Assembly: GCA_013399305.1 (NCBI GenBank)
Contig: VXAI01000195.1
Coordinates: 753,955-817,954, forward strand
Origin: Rostratula benghalensis
Taxonomy: Eukaryota; Chordata; Aves; Charadriiformes; Rostratulidae
Length of the DNA stretch: 64,000 nt
Direction: 5' to 3'
Below, one piece after another: positions 34,201 through 43,500 of the stretch. Below the pieces are notes generated by a model. That model worked only from the letters and a program-made list of their open reading frames with translations. It ran no database searches and was not told the origin of the DNA. How positions within the stretch are numbered: position 1 is the first letter of the stretch; every line of letters starts with the position of its first letter. The translations under genes were made by a program, and so were the position numbers.

Positions 34201-36986
34201 AGATTTACAACTCTCTTAAATCTCTGCGATGGAGCAAGCCGGCCTGTGAAATGACTTCCTAAATCCTTCCAAGACCTTTGATTCTCTATAGCACACTCAT
34301 CCAAGTATCTAACATCTTTATTCCATAACACAATTTCTATCAACTTAGAATTACCTTTTTCTTGCAGTTCTGTGGCTCAAACCACCACCCTCCTCCCCTT
34401 TTTAAAAGCCAATGTCCAATCTGTCAGTGTTCATTCTTCTGGCCATAGAGCAGATTTAAGCACTGGTATCACACATCATCATTAGAGGCCTGGCTATTTC
34501 AGAGCTTCTGAAGAACATCTGAACAAAGAGTGTGTGGCCTTAGTGACTTGCCACTGTTCCACTTAGCAGTTTGCCTGAAAGCTCTTCCTATTGACTCGCA
34601 GTAGGAAACTGTTTGTCAGACACAGACACGTGTTCCCTCCTGAATGTTCAGCTGTGCCAACCGAGGGCATCACTGCCTCCAGTTATTTCCCTGCCCCTTC
34701 TCCCAGAGGTCCATGTCCAGTGATCCGCCAGCCAGGCAGTGTGTCTGACGGCTTCTTAATATGCTCCAGGAAAAAGCAGATGGGTTAAACAGTCTAATTG
34801 GCAGTTTAGGTAAATTAACCTGGCTGTTTTCCTGGAGCTAATTAGGAGACATGGAAACAAAATGCTCCATTTGCCAACTGATGGGAATGGCAACCTCTGG
34901 CAGGAGATGGGTTTGACAAACAGTGATGGGTAGTAGTTTAAATCGGCATAGGATGAAGCCAAAAATCTGGAAGAAAGCACAGAACCTGGAACCCCTCTTA
35001 ACTTTTTCTGCAACACCTGACACCTTCTTGTTAACGTCTGTGGTCTAGCTTTTTTATGTGCTGCTTCTACACCATGATCATAAGTTGTGCCCCTTTCTAC
35101 CTGCTCCACCAGGCTTCCTGCTTCTAATGGTTTTCCTAAAACCATTATTAGTGTTTATACATCTGCTGAGTGGCCCTATTACAGGCCTCAACTGATCTTC
35201 CTTGATACAACTTGAAACTCAACATGTTAAGGCATGCTTTCCTGGAAGAGACTTAAATATTTTTTGAAGTATATCTTCCTATTTTTACAAACCTAATTTT
35301 AATGAGAATGTCTTTGATACCTCCCTTCCACTGTCTTATCTACAGTGTAAGTGGTTGGAAATACATCCTCACCTTCCAGGAAGTAATTCCTTTAGTTTCA
35401 CCCCAGGTACACGACTCCCAGATCACTGGTACAGCATTTGCCTGAATCCTGCTGACTGCAAACATCTGTCCACAATAAAAGAACAGAAACTGGATACTGT
35501 AATCACGGCACTGAGGCAGACCAGTATTTGTGAAACTGATGTCACCTGCACAGTTACAGTGCAGGCTCCTCCCTGCTTTCAGGAGCTTCTTTCCTCCTAT
35601 CTCTGGACTCCTGAGTCATCTCTCTCAAGTTCTGTCTTTCCACTCTAACTTATCTCCTCAATTGTCAATAAATACGGCTTCTTGGCTCCAAGCTTTGCCT
35701 TGAGGAAATTCAGACTGAGTGAGGAGTCCTCCTGCCACAAGTATCCTGCCCCCACAGCACACTGGCACGTACCCACTTCTGCCCAGGGCTGGCTCTCTCC
35801 TTGCTCTGAGGAGATCCCCGAGGATGAGTTCTCTGATATGACCTTTGGATTTTCTTTCCTCGGGAAGCGGGACCCAGGCTGCGCACTGGGACAGCTGGTT
35901 GAGGCTTCAGCCACCGCTGAAATACAAAGCACAAAACAGTTCCCATGAGCTGTGCAGTGCCAGCTTGAGGAGACACCACCATCCTGTGTGTTTACATAGA
36001 GCCATTCTGCTCCGACCACAAAGCCAAGCAGGAAGAAGGCTCAGGGAACAGAGTACAGAACAGAAAACAAAGGTAAAGGCACATGGAATGGGAGAGTGGG
36101 ACTGCACCAAATTGTTAAGAAACAAAGAGATACCCGTGACAGGTACCAGCCCTCACTCTCTCTAAAGAGGTCGAAAGCTGGTTGTCAGCTTCTCTCAACA
36201 GCTCTCCTTCAGTCTTAGTGAACATACCATGTGGCAGAAAGCCTGTTCGACAGCCGGGCCCTCCCACGACCCCTTCTCACAAGCCAGAGCTGCTGACCTG
36301 TCTGCTGAGAGGGCAGCGAAGAAAGCCAGAGAGACCCGTGTTCCCTCCTGGCGTCCTGCAGCGACCTCAGCCAGGAGATCTGTCTGACCAGCTGCAGCAG
36401 CAGTGCACCGAGGGCTCCCTGAAGAAAAACAGGCACACGTCAAAGAAAACAGCCCCATTCCCTCTTTCTGTCCCGCTTTCCCGTTTCGGAAAGCTTTCCC
36501 ACCAGGGGTCTCGCAGCTCCCATCCCCTTTCACCCTCCAACCAAGGTCTTCTGGCGACATCCCTCCCGGGCAGGGCCATCAGGCCGCTCCTCACCCAGGT
36601 GACTGCCTCCAGCACGGAGCAGCGGGGCACCAGGCTGGGCAGGGACCGCCGCCTTCCTCCTCCTTGTCCATCCTGATAACCGGGCGCTCTGTAACGACCA
36701 GAAAACACCCAACACCGTGAGGCCAAACATCAGCCCTCAGAGAACCCCCTCCCGCCGCCGCCGCCATCAGCGGCGCTCTAAGGGCAGCGGGTCCCCGCGT
36801 CTGTCTCCCTCCCTCCCTCCTGCAGGAGTTCCCCCGCGGTTCTCGCTGCGGGCCGGGCCGCACTCACCGCTCGGGGCTGGGCCCGCGGCCGTCGGTCTGC
36901 GGGGCGGCGGGGCCGGCGGCGCAGGCGGGGCGGGCGAGGGGGGTCCAGCAGCGGCCCAAGCCGCGGCCCACCAGCAGCCGCCACAT
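19008..36986 (-). CDS. DELE1: DELE1 (DAP3-binding cell death enhancer 1), multi-exon
   Basis: DELE1 is imported into mitochondria. On stress it is cleaved by OMA1, and the C-terminal part oligomerises in the cytosol and activates the eIF2alpha kinase HRI (EIF2AK1). Proposed coding exons, 5' to 3' on the - strand: 36986-36868, 36688-36595, 36418-36228, about 35916-35773, 28606-28541, 27658-27565, 26868-26726, 25937-25779, 24144-24052, 20233-20077 and 19276-19008. Together they give about 500 residues; human DELE1 has 515. The N terminus begins MWRL and is Arg-rich, like a mitochondrial presequence. Exons at 26.9-20.1 kb encode Sel1-like/TPR repeats ([49 protein letters not shown]) that match DELE1. 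The order convergent to PCDH12 agrees with human 5q31.3. Exon 4, exon 5 and the last exon are provisional, and the exon 3-4-5 joins do not all agree in phase. Confidence 0.93.
19341..19890 (-). mobile_element. CR1 LINE 3' fragment
   Basis: Antisense CR1, tip ATAAAATCATAGAATTATC at about 19341-19360, running to ACACAATACTTGAAGTGGGG and CACAGGGGGACAATCACTGCC at about 19890. It lies in the proposed last DELE1 intron. Confidence 0.9.
20077..20233 (-). CDS. DELE1: DELE1 Sel1-repeat exon ([14 protein letters not shown])
   Basis: 157 bases, 52 codons plus one base. Acceptor GGGGCTAG|GAT and donor GGAAG|GTACCG. It encodes [19 protein letters not shown] and [13 protein letters not shown], a Sel1-like repeat almost identical in pattern to human [17 protein letters not shown]. 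It starts in phase 0, matching the preceding exon. The donor is not optimal; if unused, the frame runs to a stop at 20027. Confidence 0.88.
20305..20373. repeat. Imperfect 35-bp tandem duplication
   Basis: CACCTTCTTTTAAAGTTTAC at 20305 recurs as CACCTTCTTTAAAGTTTAC at 20340, with one indel and a few changes. It lies just upstream, in the DELE1 sense, of the 20077-20233 exon. Confidence 0.8.
20821..20857. repeat. (CCAAAG)n short tandem repeat
   Basis: Several AGCCAA/ACCCAA hexamer units with drift. Confidence 0.8.
21072..21095. repeat. Poly(A) tract, 24 A
   Basis: Uninterrupted A run in a DELE1 intron. No retrotransposon body was recognised directly 5' of it. Confidence 0.95.
22250..22494 (+). 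mobile_element. Old CR1/L3-like LINE relic, 5' part
   Basis: Contains GATCTCACAAGACTGAGAAT, GTTGACAAATGCACAGTTGT and GTGATAGTTCCCTGAAAGCA. These match the wording of the reverse transcriptase C-terminal region of old amniote CR1/L3 elements (…ATAAATGCAAAGTAATGC… and …GATAGTTCTCTGAAAACAT…). Strongly diverged, no open frame. Confidence 0.6.
22495..23128 (+). mobile_element. CR1 LINE 3' fragment
   Basis: Sense CR1 beginning near CATCCTGGGGTGCATCAGGA and ending GTATCATTCTCTGATTCTGC at about 23127. Much less diverged than the old LINE sequence on both sides, which suggests it inserted into it. Confidence 0.88.
23129..23300 (+). mobile_element. Old CR1/L3-like LINE relic, 3' part (tentative)
   Basis: The segment after the young CR1 carries AGAAGAGTGACAAGCAAAAT and AAAAGACTAAAGGGCAAAAT. 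These resemble the continuation of the old element (AAAAGGGCAACAAAAATGAT and AAAAGAGACGACTAAGGGG). The 3' boundary is uncertain. Confidence 0.4.
24052..24144 (-). CDS. DELE1: DELE1 Sel1-repeat exon (AQAYLGV...LAANNG)
   Basis: 93 bases, 31 codons, phase 0 at both ends. Acceptor TTGTTGCAG|GCA and donor AATGGT|GTAAGT. It encodes [18 protein letters not shown] and [10 protein letters not shown], matching human AQAFLGVLFTKEPYLDEQ and KYLWLAANNG. Confidence 0.95.
24956..25278 (-). mobile_element. CR1 LINE 3' fragment
   Basis: Antisense CR1 with the typical tip TCATAGAATCACAGAATGG at about 24956-24974. Truncated after the block at about 25270. It faces the next copy in inverted orientation. Confidence 0.92.
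25285..25722 (+). mobile_element. CR1 LINE 3' fragment next to a DELE1 exon
   Basis: Sense CR1 with GGGAAAAGCTGAGGGACTTG at about 25340, ending in CATTTTGTGATTCTGTGG. Its 3' end lies only about 57 bases from the splice donor of the DELE1 exon at 25779. Confidence 0.9.
25779..25937 (-). CDS. DELE1: DELE1 Sel1-repeat exon (AQYRYAR)
   Basis: 159 bases, 53 codons, phase 0 at both ends. Acceptor TTTTTCCAG|GCA and donor GCAGAG|GTTTGT. It encodes [20 protein letters not shown], then a linker and [13 protein letters not shown], corresponding to human [20 protein letters not shown] and LLKQAADSGLREA. Confidence 0.95.
26102..26235. repeat. 67-bp tandem duplication in a DELE1 intron
   Basis: Two head-to-tail copies (26102-26168, 26169-26235) containing GGTGGGCTGTGATGACAGGA and CTCTAGTCAAAGCTTCCC. 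They differ at only a few positions, so the duplication is recent. Confidence 0.93.
26726..26868 (-). CDS. DELE1: DELE1 Sel1-repeat exon ([19 protein letters not shown])
   Basis: 143 bases. The first two bases complete a Gly codon, and the exon ends in phase 0 at GAAAAG|GTGTGT. The acceptor is TCTCCCCAG. It encodes [25 protein letters not shown] and [15 protein letters not shown], nearly the human KAAARGYSKAQYNAG and LCHEHGRGTPRDISK. This is the strongest single identifier of the gene. Confidence 0.96.
27565..27658 (-). CDS. DELE1: DELE1 exon before the Sel1 repeats
   Basis: 94 bases. Acceptor TTTAACTCCTCAG|GGT has a long pyrimidine tract; donor TCCTCG|GTAATG. It encodes [20 protein letters not shown] and NILG, matching human [20 protein letters not shown] and NFLG. 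It starts in phase 0 and leaves one base. A second AG ten bases inside (start at 27648) would change the entry phase. Confidence 0.93.
27869..28540 (-). other. DELE1: DELE1 intron sequence
   Basis: No repeat or exon recognised between the two exon calls. The open frame running through it on the - strand continues past the proposed donor and has no family match. Confidence 0.5.
28541..28606 (-). CDS. DELE1: Candidate 66-base DELE1 exon
   Basis: A 22-codon stretch between a usable acceptor (CACAGTCTTAG|GTG) and a good donor (AACAGG|GTAAAT), in phase 0 at both ends as the next exon requires. It encodes [14 protein letters not shown] and LLKDSLNR. This linker is poorly conserved in DELE1, so I cannot confirm it from a family motif. 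The other two frames are closed. Confidence 0.45.
29350..29800 (-). mobile_element. Old CR1-type LINE relic
   Basis: The + strand wording TTGAAGATGCTGAATGGCAG, CAATTTGTAATTGTCCCTTT, CAATTAAAATATATCTGGTT and GCAGCCACTGGCTCTTCTAG is the reverse complement of the 3' region of old amniote CR1 subfamilies. Boundaries approximate. Confidence 0.6.
33170..34230 (-). mobile_element. Old CR1/L3-like LINE relic
   Basis: Long antisense relic. Landmarks on the + strand: GAACCCATTTATATTTCTGG and AGGTTCCATGATTTACCTGT near 33235-33285, GTTCAAGGTGAGGCTGCACC near 33570, TTGTACCATTTGCTGC near 33890, and CCAGCCTGTTGACTTCTCCA near 34168. They run in the order expected for one element. No open frame. Confidence 0.65.
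35773..35916 (-). CDS. DELE1: DELE1 exon 4, boundaries provisional
   Basis: A strong acceptor (TTTGTATTTCAG|CGG) opens at 35916. The only frame that stays open reads [17 protein letters not shown] and then a Ser/Glu-rich segment ([15 protein letters not shown]). This resembles the low-complexity stretch before the repeats in human DELE1, where OMA1 cuts. Entry needs an upstream exon ending one base into a codon. Possible donors: GTGG|GTACGT (35773), GAA|GTGGGT three to four bases earlier, or a later site; the frame itself stays open to 35645. Confidence 0.6.
36228..36418 (-). CDS. DELE1: DELE1 exon 3 (hydrophobic segment)
   Basis: Acceptor TTTTTCTTCAG|GGA, phase 0. It begins [17 protein letters not shown], which matches human GTLAVLALQLARQIHF. 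The best donor is CACATG|GTATGT (end 36228), leaving two bases. An internal CAG|GTCAGC donor (end at about 36297) leaves one base, which is what exon 4 needs. Confidence 0.82.
36595..36688 (-). CDS. DELE1: DELE1 exon 2
   Basis: 94 bases. Acceptor TCGTTACAG|AGC and donor ACCTGG|GTGAGG. One base completes an Arg codon from exon 1, and 31 codons follow. They are Gly/Arg-rich and end in VLEAVTW, matching human TLWDAISW directly before GTLAV. Phase 0 at the exit. Confidence 0.85.
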
Positions 36987-37300
36987 GGCGCCCGCCGCAC
37001 CACCGACAGGGCGCGTCGCCCCGAGAGAGCGGCCTGGGTCATAGAGAGGGGTCAGCGGCCGAGGGGATCTGCGGGCTCCGGCGGAGCTCCCGCGGGGGCG
37101 GAAGCGGCGGCACCCACACCGGGGGAAAGGGAGAGCGGAGCCGACACGGGCAAAGCGCCGAGGAGAGGCTTCAGGCGGCGCCAGTCCCTCAGGCGGGAGG
37201 GGATAGAGCGGCGCCGTACCCGGCATACCATAGAGAGGAGCTAGAGCGGCGCCCGGCGGAGCGCGGGAAGGGCCGGGCTGTGGTGCCCCAACAGAACCCC
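36600..37300 (-). promoter_or_regulatory. DELE1: CpG-island promoter of DELE1
   Basis: The highest CpG density in the window, with GGGCGG boxes and a GGGGGCGGAAGCGG element at about 37095 that combines GC-box and ETS/GABP-like cores, common in promoters of mitochondrial genes. No TATA box. The transcription start is expected between about 36990 and 37250. A G-rich run at 36900-36947 on the + strand could form a quadruplex. Confidence 0.75.
36868..36986 (-). CDS. DELE1: DELE1 exon 1 (start and mitochondrial presequence)
   Basis: ATG at 36986-36984, coding [14 protein letters not shown] and then an Ala/Pro-rich stretch, ending SPE plus two bases of Arg at GAGCG|GTGAGT. Human DELE1 also begins MWRL. 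Arg residues without acids in the first 25 positions fit a mitochondrial targeting sequence. It sits inside the CpG island. Confidence 0.9.
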
Positions 37301-39274
37301 GGGGACCCGGTGTGGGTCGGTGTCCGTTGTAGGGCGCCCAGGAGTTTCCCTGAAGGCCCGGGTGTGTGTCCCTTGTAGGTCGGGGTGTCCCGGGGAGGGT
37401 CGCAGGGGATCCAGGGGGGATGGATCCCCCTGCGCAAGCAGGTGAGGGCAGGCCGTTGTGCTGCTGGTGTGAGGCTTCTGTGAGGGTCCCCTCAGCCTCG
37501 TAACCTGCGGTTAGGATTTACAGCCCTAGGGGCTAAATTAGTAATGGGAAGTGCTGAAGTGTACCCGAGCCTGTGATTACCTCATAAAGGGTGCCTTTCC
37601 CCAAACCAAAACGGCCGGCAGTAGTGGGGCAGGTGGGCATTTGAGTGTCCTGCAATGGGTCAGGCAGGAAAAAACCAAAACAAACCCACGCCACTGTTTG
37701 CATAGTACTGCAAAGTACTCTTCTTATTGCAAAAACGGTAATTTCAGGTGTGATCAGAAACTCAGTCGGCTAATCTTCCTGTAACCAGTGGCGGGATTAA
37801 TTCTACCTGGGAAATGGACGTATACGTGAAACGTTTGTGAGTGGAAACGAGTAAAAAATGTGTTAGGATGCGGTTAGAGTTCAGGTTGTGCGTGAACTGT
37901 CTGTCTCCTCGGCATCGGAGTGCAGTTGTGAGTGATGGTGCTCGCACAAGCCCCTTCTTTCCCTTGTTATCTGCTGTGTGCCTGTGTGTGATTGTTTCAG
38001 CCCCTGTTGCAACAGGAGATGGCGGAGTTCCCAGCCCAGAGTGTGGCACGCCAGCGTGAGAAAAATACAGGCTTTATATTCTCCTTACCCTACTGGTTTC
38101 CCCCAGGAGTAGGGGTATTGCTGCCATGCGCTCGTTCCAGCTAACAGCCTACTTTCATGTTTATTTCCCTACGCACAGAAATTCTTGGTCATTCCAGCAC
38201 TTTGTCTGCTTTTCCAGAGTATAGTTTTCTCTTTGCTGGTAATTGCAGTTATGAACCACAGTTCTTGTTCAGTATTATCTGTGTTTTGTGGTTTGCTGGC
38301 AGCAAGTTCAGCTCCAAGTGTGGCTTTCCAGGAGATACGTAATCGCTATCTTTCAGCAGCTTAAATGCTTGCTTTAAACTACCAAATTTCTTCTGGGTTT
38401 CCATAGCTTTTATTTTTTGTTGTGTCATGTGGGATGCAAATCCTTTATCCTTTTCACCCCGGATTTGGCTTAATACCCTAATTATGAAGTCACTGAGTTG
38501 TCTGTTTTAGTAAATGTGTGTCATGTATTGTCTCATGTTGGTAGACTGGCATTTCCTCAGCTACCACAGTTTGTTTGGGGGTGAAAATTACAGGCGAAAT
38601 AGAAAGATCAGCATCTCCACTGTATCATCTTGCATTCGTTTTCTCGCTCATCAAGATGATGTTGGTAATTAATGCGCCAAAAACTTAAACTGCATTTATT
38701 GGTATTGGTTTACCCAGGATGCCCTTGAGTAATCACTTTATATTTTAATGCCATCAGTCCTAGTTTCCTTTCAAGTCCCCAGCCATTTGGTGTGCAGTAC
38801 TCCCCCTCTTCTCTGCAACCGGCAAGTCAACAGCAGAGCTGAGCTCTTTTGATTTCATATTGCAAGATGGCCACAGGAGCTGAACAGTGTCTGTTGGGCC
38901 ATTGCTGTGCACTTGTGTCTTTTTCTCTGCAGCAGGAAAATTCAGGTGAGGCGGGAGGGAGACCCTGAGAGACAAGGAAGGGAGCTGTCCTGAGCAAGAG
39001 CAAGGATGAGGTAGCGAGGATTGGAGATGTCAGCTGGTGTGAAACAGCGTGGCTGCAGGAGTAAATGCGGCAGAGAGAAATGACTGCAGCTGTGTAGATG
39101 GGAGGGCAGTGTGTTCTGCTGCTCATGGCTTTCCAGCTCAGCTAGCTTGTGTCCTTGCAGCTTGTAGTCAGAGCCTGGGAAGGATGTTGGGGAGGAAGAG
39201 GTGACAAGCCATGAGGGATTGCTGTAGGTGCAGGGTGTCTTACTGCAGCTTTTCTGACTGTTGTTGGTGAGATT
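37301..39274. other. Intergenic, upstream of DELE1
   Basis: No exon or repeat recognised. Human synteny makes this the start of the DELE1-PCDH1 intergenic interval. Confidence 0.5.
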
Positions 39275-39440
39275 TCACGGTAGGGCCACAGAGGTGCTCT
39301 GAGGGCTAGAGCCCTTCTGCTCTGAGAGAGTTGGGGGTGTTCAGCCTGGAGAAGAGAAGGCTCCCAGGAGACCTTAGAGGCCTTTTCCAATTCCTAAAGA
39401 GGCTCCAGGAAAGTTGGGGAAGGATTCTTGATTAGGGAGG
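39275..39440 (+). mobile_element. CR1 LINE fragment
   Basis: Short sense CR1 piece with GAGAGAGTTGGGGGTGTTCA and GCCTGGAGAAGAGAAGGCTC. It is followed directly by a second, longer copy that starts the same region again, so these are two separate copies in tandem. Confidence 0.8.
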
Positions 39441-40048
39441 AGAGCCATCCTGGGCTCAAAAAGAAGTGTGGTGAGCAGGGCTGGGGGGTGGGGGGAGAAT
39501 TTTGACCCTCTGCTCTGCTCTGGGGAGACCCCACCTGGAGCACTGTGTCCAGCTCTGGAGACCTCAGCACAGGAAGAACATGGACCTGCTGGAGTGGAGC
39601 CAGAGGAGGCCACGAAGATGCTCCGAGGGCTGGAACCCCTCTCCTGTATGAGGACAGGCTGAGAGAGTTGGGGTTATTCAGCCTGGAGAAGAGTAGGATC
39701 TGGGGAGACATTAGAGCCCCTTACAGTATGTGAAGGGGCTATAGGAAAAATGAGGAGGGACACTTTGTGAGGGAGTGGAGCAATAGGATGAGGGGGAAGG
39801 GGTTGACACTGAAAGAGGGGAGATTGAGGTGAAATCTGAGGAAGAATTTCTTTTCTGTGAGGGTGGTGAGACCCTTGCCCATGTTGCCCAGAGAAGCTGT
39901 GGCTGCCCCATCCCTGGAGGTGTTCAAGGCCAGGTTGGATGGGGCTTTGGGCAACCTGGTGTGGTGGGAGGTGTCCCTGCCCAGGGCAGGGGGTGGCACT
40001 GGATGGGCTTTAAGGTCCCTTCCAACCCGAACCATTCTGTGATTCTAT
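39441..40048 (+). mobile_element. CR1 LINE 3' fragment
   Basis: Sense CR1 from AGCCATCCTGGGCTCAAAAA to the tip CATTCTGTGATTCTATGG at about 40048. 5'-truncated. Confidence 0.92.
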
Positions 40049-40099
40049 GGTTTTATTCCATGAACTCAAGGGTGTTGAGGGAAGTGGCCAATATCATTG

Positions 40100-40555
40100 C
40101 AGGGCCACTTTGAAAGCTCACAGTAATCAGGAGAGGATTCTGATGACAGAAAAAGGGCAAACATCATGCACTCATTCAAGAAGGGTAAGAAGAAGGAGCA
40201 ACTCTACAAGGGCAACTCTAGAGCACTTTAGCCTTCATCTCTGGGAGGTGATGGCAACACCTTATCCAGGAGCCTTTATAGAGAACAAGAAGGTGGTTGG
40301 GAACAGCCAGTGTGGATCTGACATGGGCAACGGTGCCTGAGCAACCTGATTGCCTTCTGTGACAGGACTGGCTCAGAGAGCAAGGGGAGAGTGGTGGGTG
40401 TTGTTGACCTTGACTTTAAGCAAGGCCTTTGGCATGGTCTCCCAGGTACGGATTGAGTAAAGGGACTACAGATTGGGTGGAAAATTGCCAGCATTGTTGG
40501 GCTCAGGTGACAGTGATCAGTGGGCTGTAGCACACAGAGTGAACAAGAAGAGGCT
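40100..40555 (+). mobile_element. CR1 reverse-transcriptase-region relic
   Basis: Older sense CR1 piece from a more 5' part of ORF2: CATTCAAGAAGGGTAAGAAG, GAACAAGAAGGTGGTTGGGA and TTGACCTTGACTTTAAGCAA (CR1 RT core wording), then GCATGGTCTCCC. It lacks the 3' end and its frame is broken. Confidence 0.75.
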
Positions 40556-43500
40556 GAGAAAACTCTGTTTGTTATCACACAATAAATTTAGAAAAAACGA
40601 ATACTTTGCTCCTTTGGGAAATAAATACTGTGCTCCTTAAGAAATAGATCTCTTTTGGCAGAAAGAGGAAACCAGACTAGTTGTAGAAAGGAACTAAAAA
40701 ACAAACACTGAAATTTTAGGAGCTTATATATATTCTGAAGTATTTGAAACACATTGTAATTGAAAGCACTCTTTCATTCACAGGCTTAAACACACATTAT
40801 GGCCAGTCTCCCCTTCAAGTCCAGACAAAATGAGCTTATCTCCAAGTTCTTGACAATTTCTTTGAGGCACAGTGGCCACTGGAACTTTATTTCCTGGGTG
40901 TTGGAGCCGTTTCCTCTTGTCTCATAGTCGCCTTCTGGTAAGTTAGGTTTCCATCTGCGTTTTTCTACATCTTGAGCAAAGTGACTTAGTGGAACATGTA
41001 AGCTTTGATACACAACAGGGTTGTGGTTTTCTTCTAAAGCCAGAAATTTATGGCTAAAAAGCCCCACCATGTGACTTTGACCAAGTGTACTTGAAACACC
41101 ATTAAGTAGAGATGATTTAGTTTCGCAGCTCAGAGACAAAGAAAGTGTGTTTGGTTTACTTAGATTTCTTATAAAATGCTCATCCAGGAACTAATATGCA
41201 TATACACACTCTGTCAATACTGCCAACTGCAATTTATTAAGTTTTATAAGTTTTTTCCACTTGGCCACTGTATTGTTAAACAGACATTGAACGAGGAATC
41301 AATGCTAGAGATGGGAAGCCTAAACTTCAAAGTAAACAATCTCATCTTTCTCTTCGTACATTTACAAGGGGACATTTTTTAGGAGGTTTTTTAATTAATC
41401 AATGGCCTAAACCCCCTCTTGATGTGGTGGTGTTTTTCCAACAAGAAAATAAGAAAAGGAAGGTATTTGTGCGTAAGCTGTAACTCATGTTGGCATTTCT
41501 GTCTTCCCCAGCCGCTGCAAAGCCCCTCAGTCAGTCATTGTAATCCAGAGCTGGAACTGGGAGCGCGTTTTGGGGATATATCTTGCTGCTTTGTGATGAA
41601 CTGGGAGGCCCTGGGAGAATCTGGTGGTGTTGACAGCCCCTGACAGTAAATGTCACATGAATTCGGCAGGAGCTTGGAGCCTTCTGGTAAGCGCTATGAG
41701 AGGAGACATGATGACAGAGAACCTGATTGATGAGCCATGCTAGGAGTGGAGGCAGCGCAGGGCGGTGATTGCCTGTAATTGAACGGTCTGCGGAAGTTAT
41801 TTCTGGGTTTCCTGTGAACAGTGACACACACTCCAGAAGAGTTTTCACAGGGGAGGCCTGCAGACTGTAACCCCAGTCCTCAGTGGCTCCCCATTAGCAC
41901 AGTGTTAACAGGCTTTAGAGCTTCATGAGCTCTTTGAGCTTTGTGCCTGGTCTAACAGTTAAACAAATGGCAAGTAGAGATGGTCAGCCGTGGAATTACC
42001 TTTGGGAATGGCCCTTTGACAGCTTTCACCCCCTGTCTCCTCGTGGCTGGGCTCTGTGATCAGAGATCCGTTGTCAACACAGGGACGTTGATTATCAAGG
42101 TTCCTCCCAGCTCTGACATGGCTCTGTGGCAGCCACGTCCAGCTCGGAGGTGACGCTTCTGGCGTTCAGTGGGAACGTGAGACGTTGTAGCCCACTCACC
42201 CAGCTAAGCATCTGCTCGCGCTGACCAATTAAATTGGCTTCTTCCTCATTAAAAGCCTCGTGCAGACCCTGGTGTGTCACAGATCTTTAAAATCTCCATT
42301 ATGACTTCTACTTTCCTCTGGGTATTTTTAGCTTATACTTGAAGAACTGATTATTGTCTCTTGCACTTAAACATATCAATTTCAGCTCCGCAGACATCTC
42401 TAAGCCATATTCAAAGACCTGAGCTGACTTGAACTGCTGAATATGTAGGGAGGATTTCAGTGCAGCTCTAAGCCCTTGGACATTGGAGCAAGGAGGGAAA
42501 GGGGGAGCAATTCAAGCCCTCCCCTCTTCCCTTTGGTAGGTCGGGAGCACATCCCTTACAGATTTACTTGGCTGTGCCAATTTAATGTGATTTCTTCTGA
42601 GGGCCAGGAACCACTCAAGGAAGGCTGACAGGTTTTATCAACAGAATGGAAACTGAAGTGATAAGGTGAGAGTTATTGACCTGATAACTAACAAACAGAA
42701 AACTTCAGTGTCCCTCAAGCTAAATATTGCACTCAGCAGGTAAGTAAAAGATGGCAACAGCTGTGGTCTTGTCACTGAGTGAGAGTGTGTTTTAGTGTAG
42801 AGGAGCAGGAGGTGAGCTGTGAAAACAAACACGCTCGGTTTGCTACAGACTATTTCCCTCTATTACTTTTAATGAGGGCTAAACTCCAAAATGCATAATG
42901 GGATAATACTACTTTCAATAGAAGGAACAATTCGTGCAGCTCCTAAATTCTTGGCACCCAGTTACAATTAAAATGATTGCTTGTTTGTAATTATTAATAG
43001 CCCACCAGTAGCTTAAGGCAGTTATCGGGTATGGGACCAATTGGTCCTACCCCCTACGCCCAGCAGAATGAAAAGTGCTGCTGTCCTTGAAGGAGCAGAG
43101 TTAACAGCACGAGCCCACAATGCTCAAAGGGCTTTGAAAAATGAGAGAAATGTGAAAAGCTGAGAGGACCTGTGCTAAAATGCACTGCTGTAGAGGCTGG
43201 CAGGCAACATGGCTGCATTGCCGTAGTCAGATGTTAGTAAATGCTGCTTAAGTGATTTTGTGAAATTGTAGCGTGGGGAGGGCAGATGGGAAAGGAATTG
43301 GAAACTGTAATGAATTCTGATTTAGAAGTGACAGACACAGAAAGTACTGCAAGTACAGCAGTCTTTTTGTTCCTGCTTTTTCCTCTCATATATTTTCCTG
43401 AAAACATGCTGGGATTGCGTATGAAACCCGGCTGTCACAATTCTTCCACAGCCCTTGAAACTCCTGTCTGACAGAATATGAAGGCTTTGGCAGCAGAACA

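Larger units (their letters stand above)
28607..35772 (-). other. DELE1: Large DELE1 intron
   Basis: About 7 kb. It contains antisense CR1/L3-like relics at 29350-29800 and 33170-34230 and several A- or T-rich tracts. A further small exon could be hidden here, given the phase problem, but none stood out. Confidence 0.55.

Noticed and set aside
36717..37244. 175-codon + strand frame in the CpG island
   Set aside because: Ala/Gly/Arg/Pro composition expected of any frame in CpG-rich DNA. It is antisense to DELE1 exon 1 and the promoter.
40786..41139. 117-codon - strand frame as a possible small gene
   Set aside because: No start context, splice sites or family match. One stretch resembles a decayed antisense CR1.
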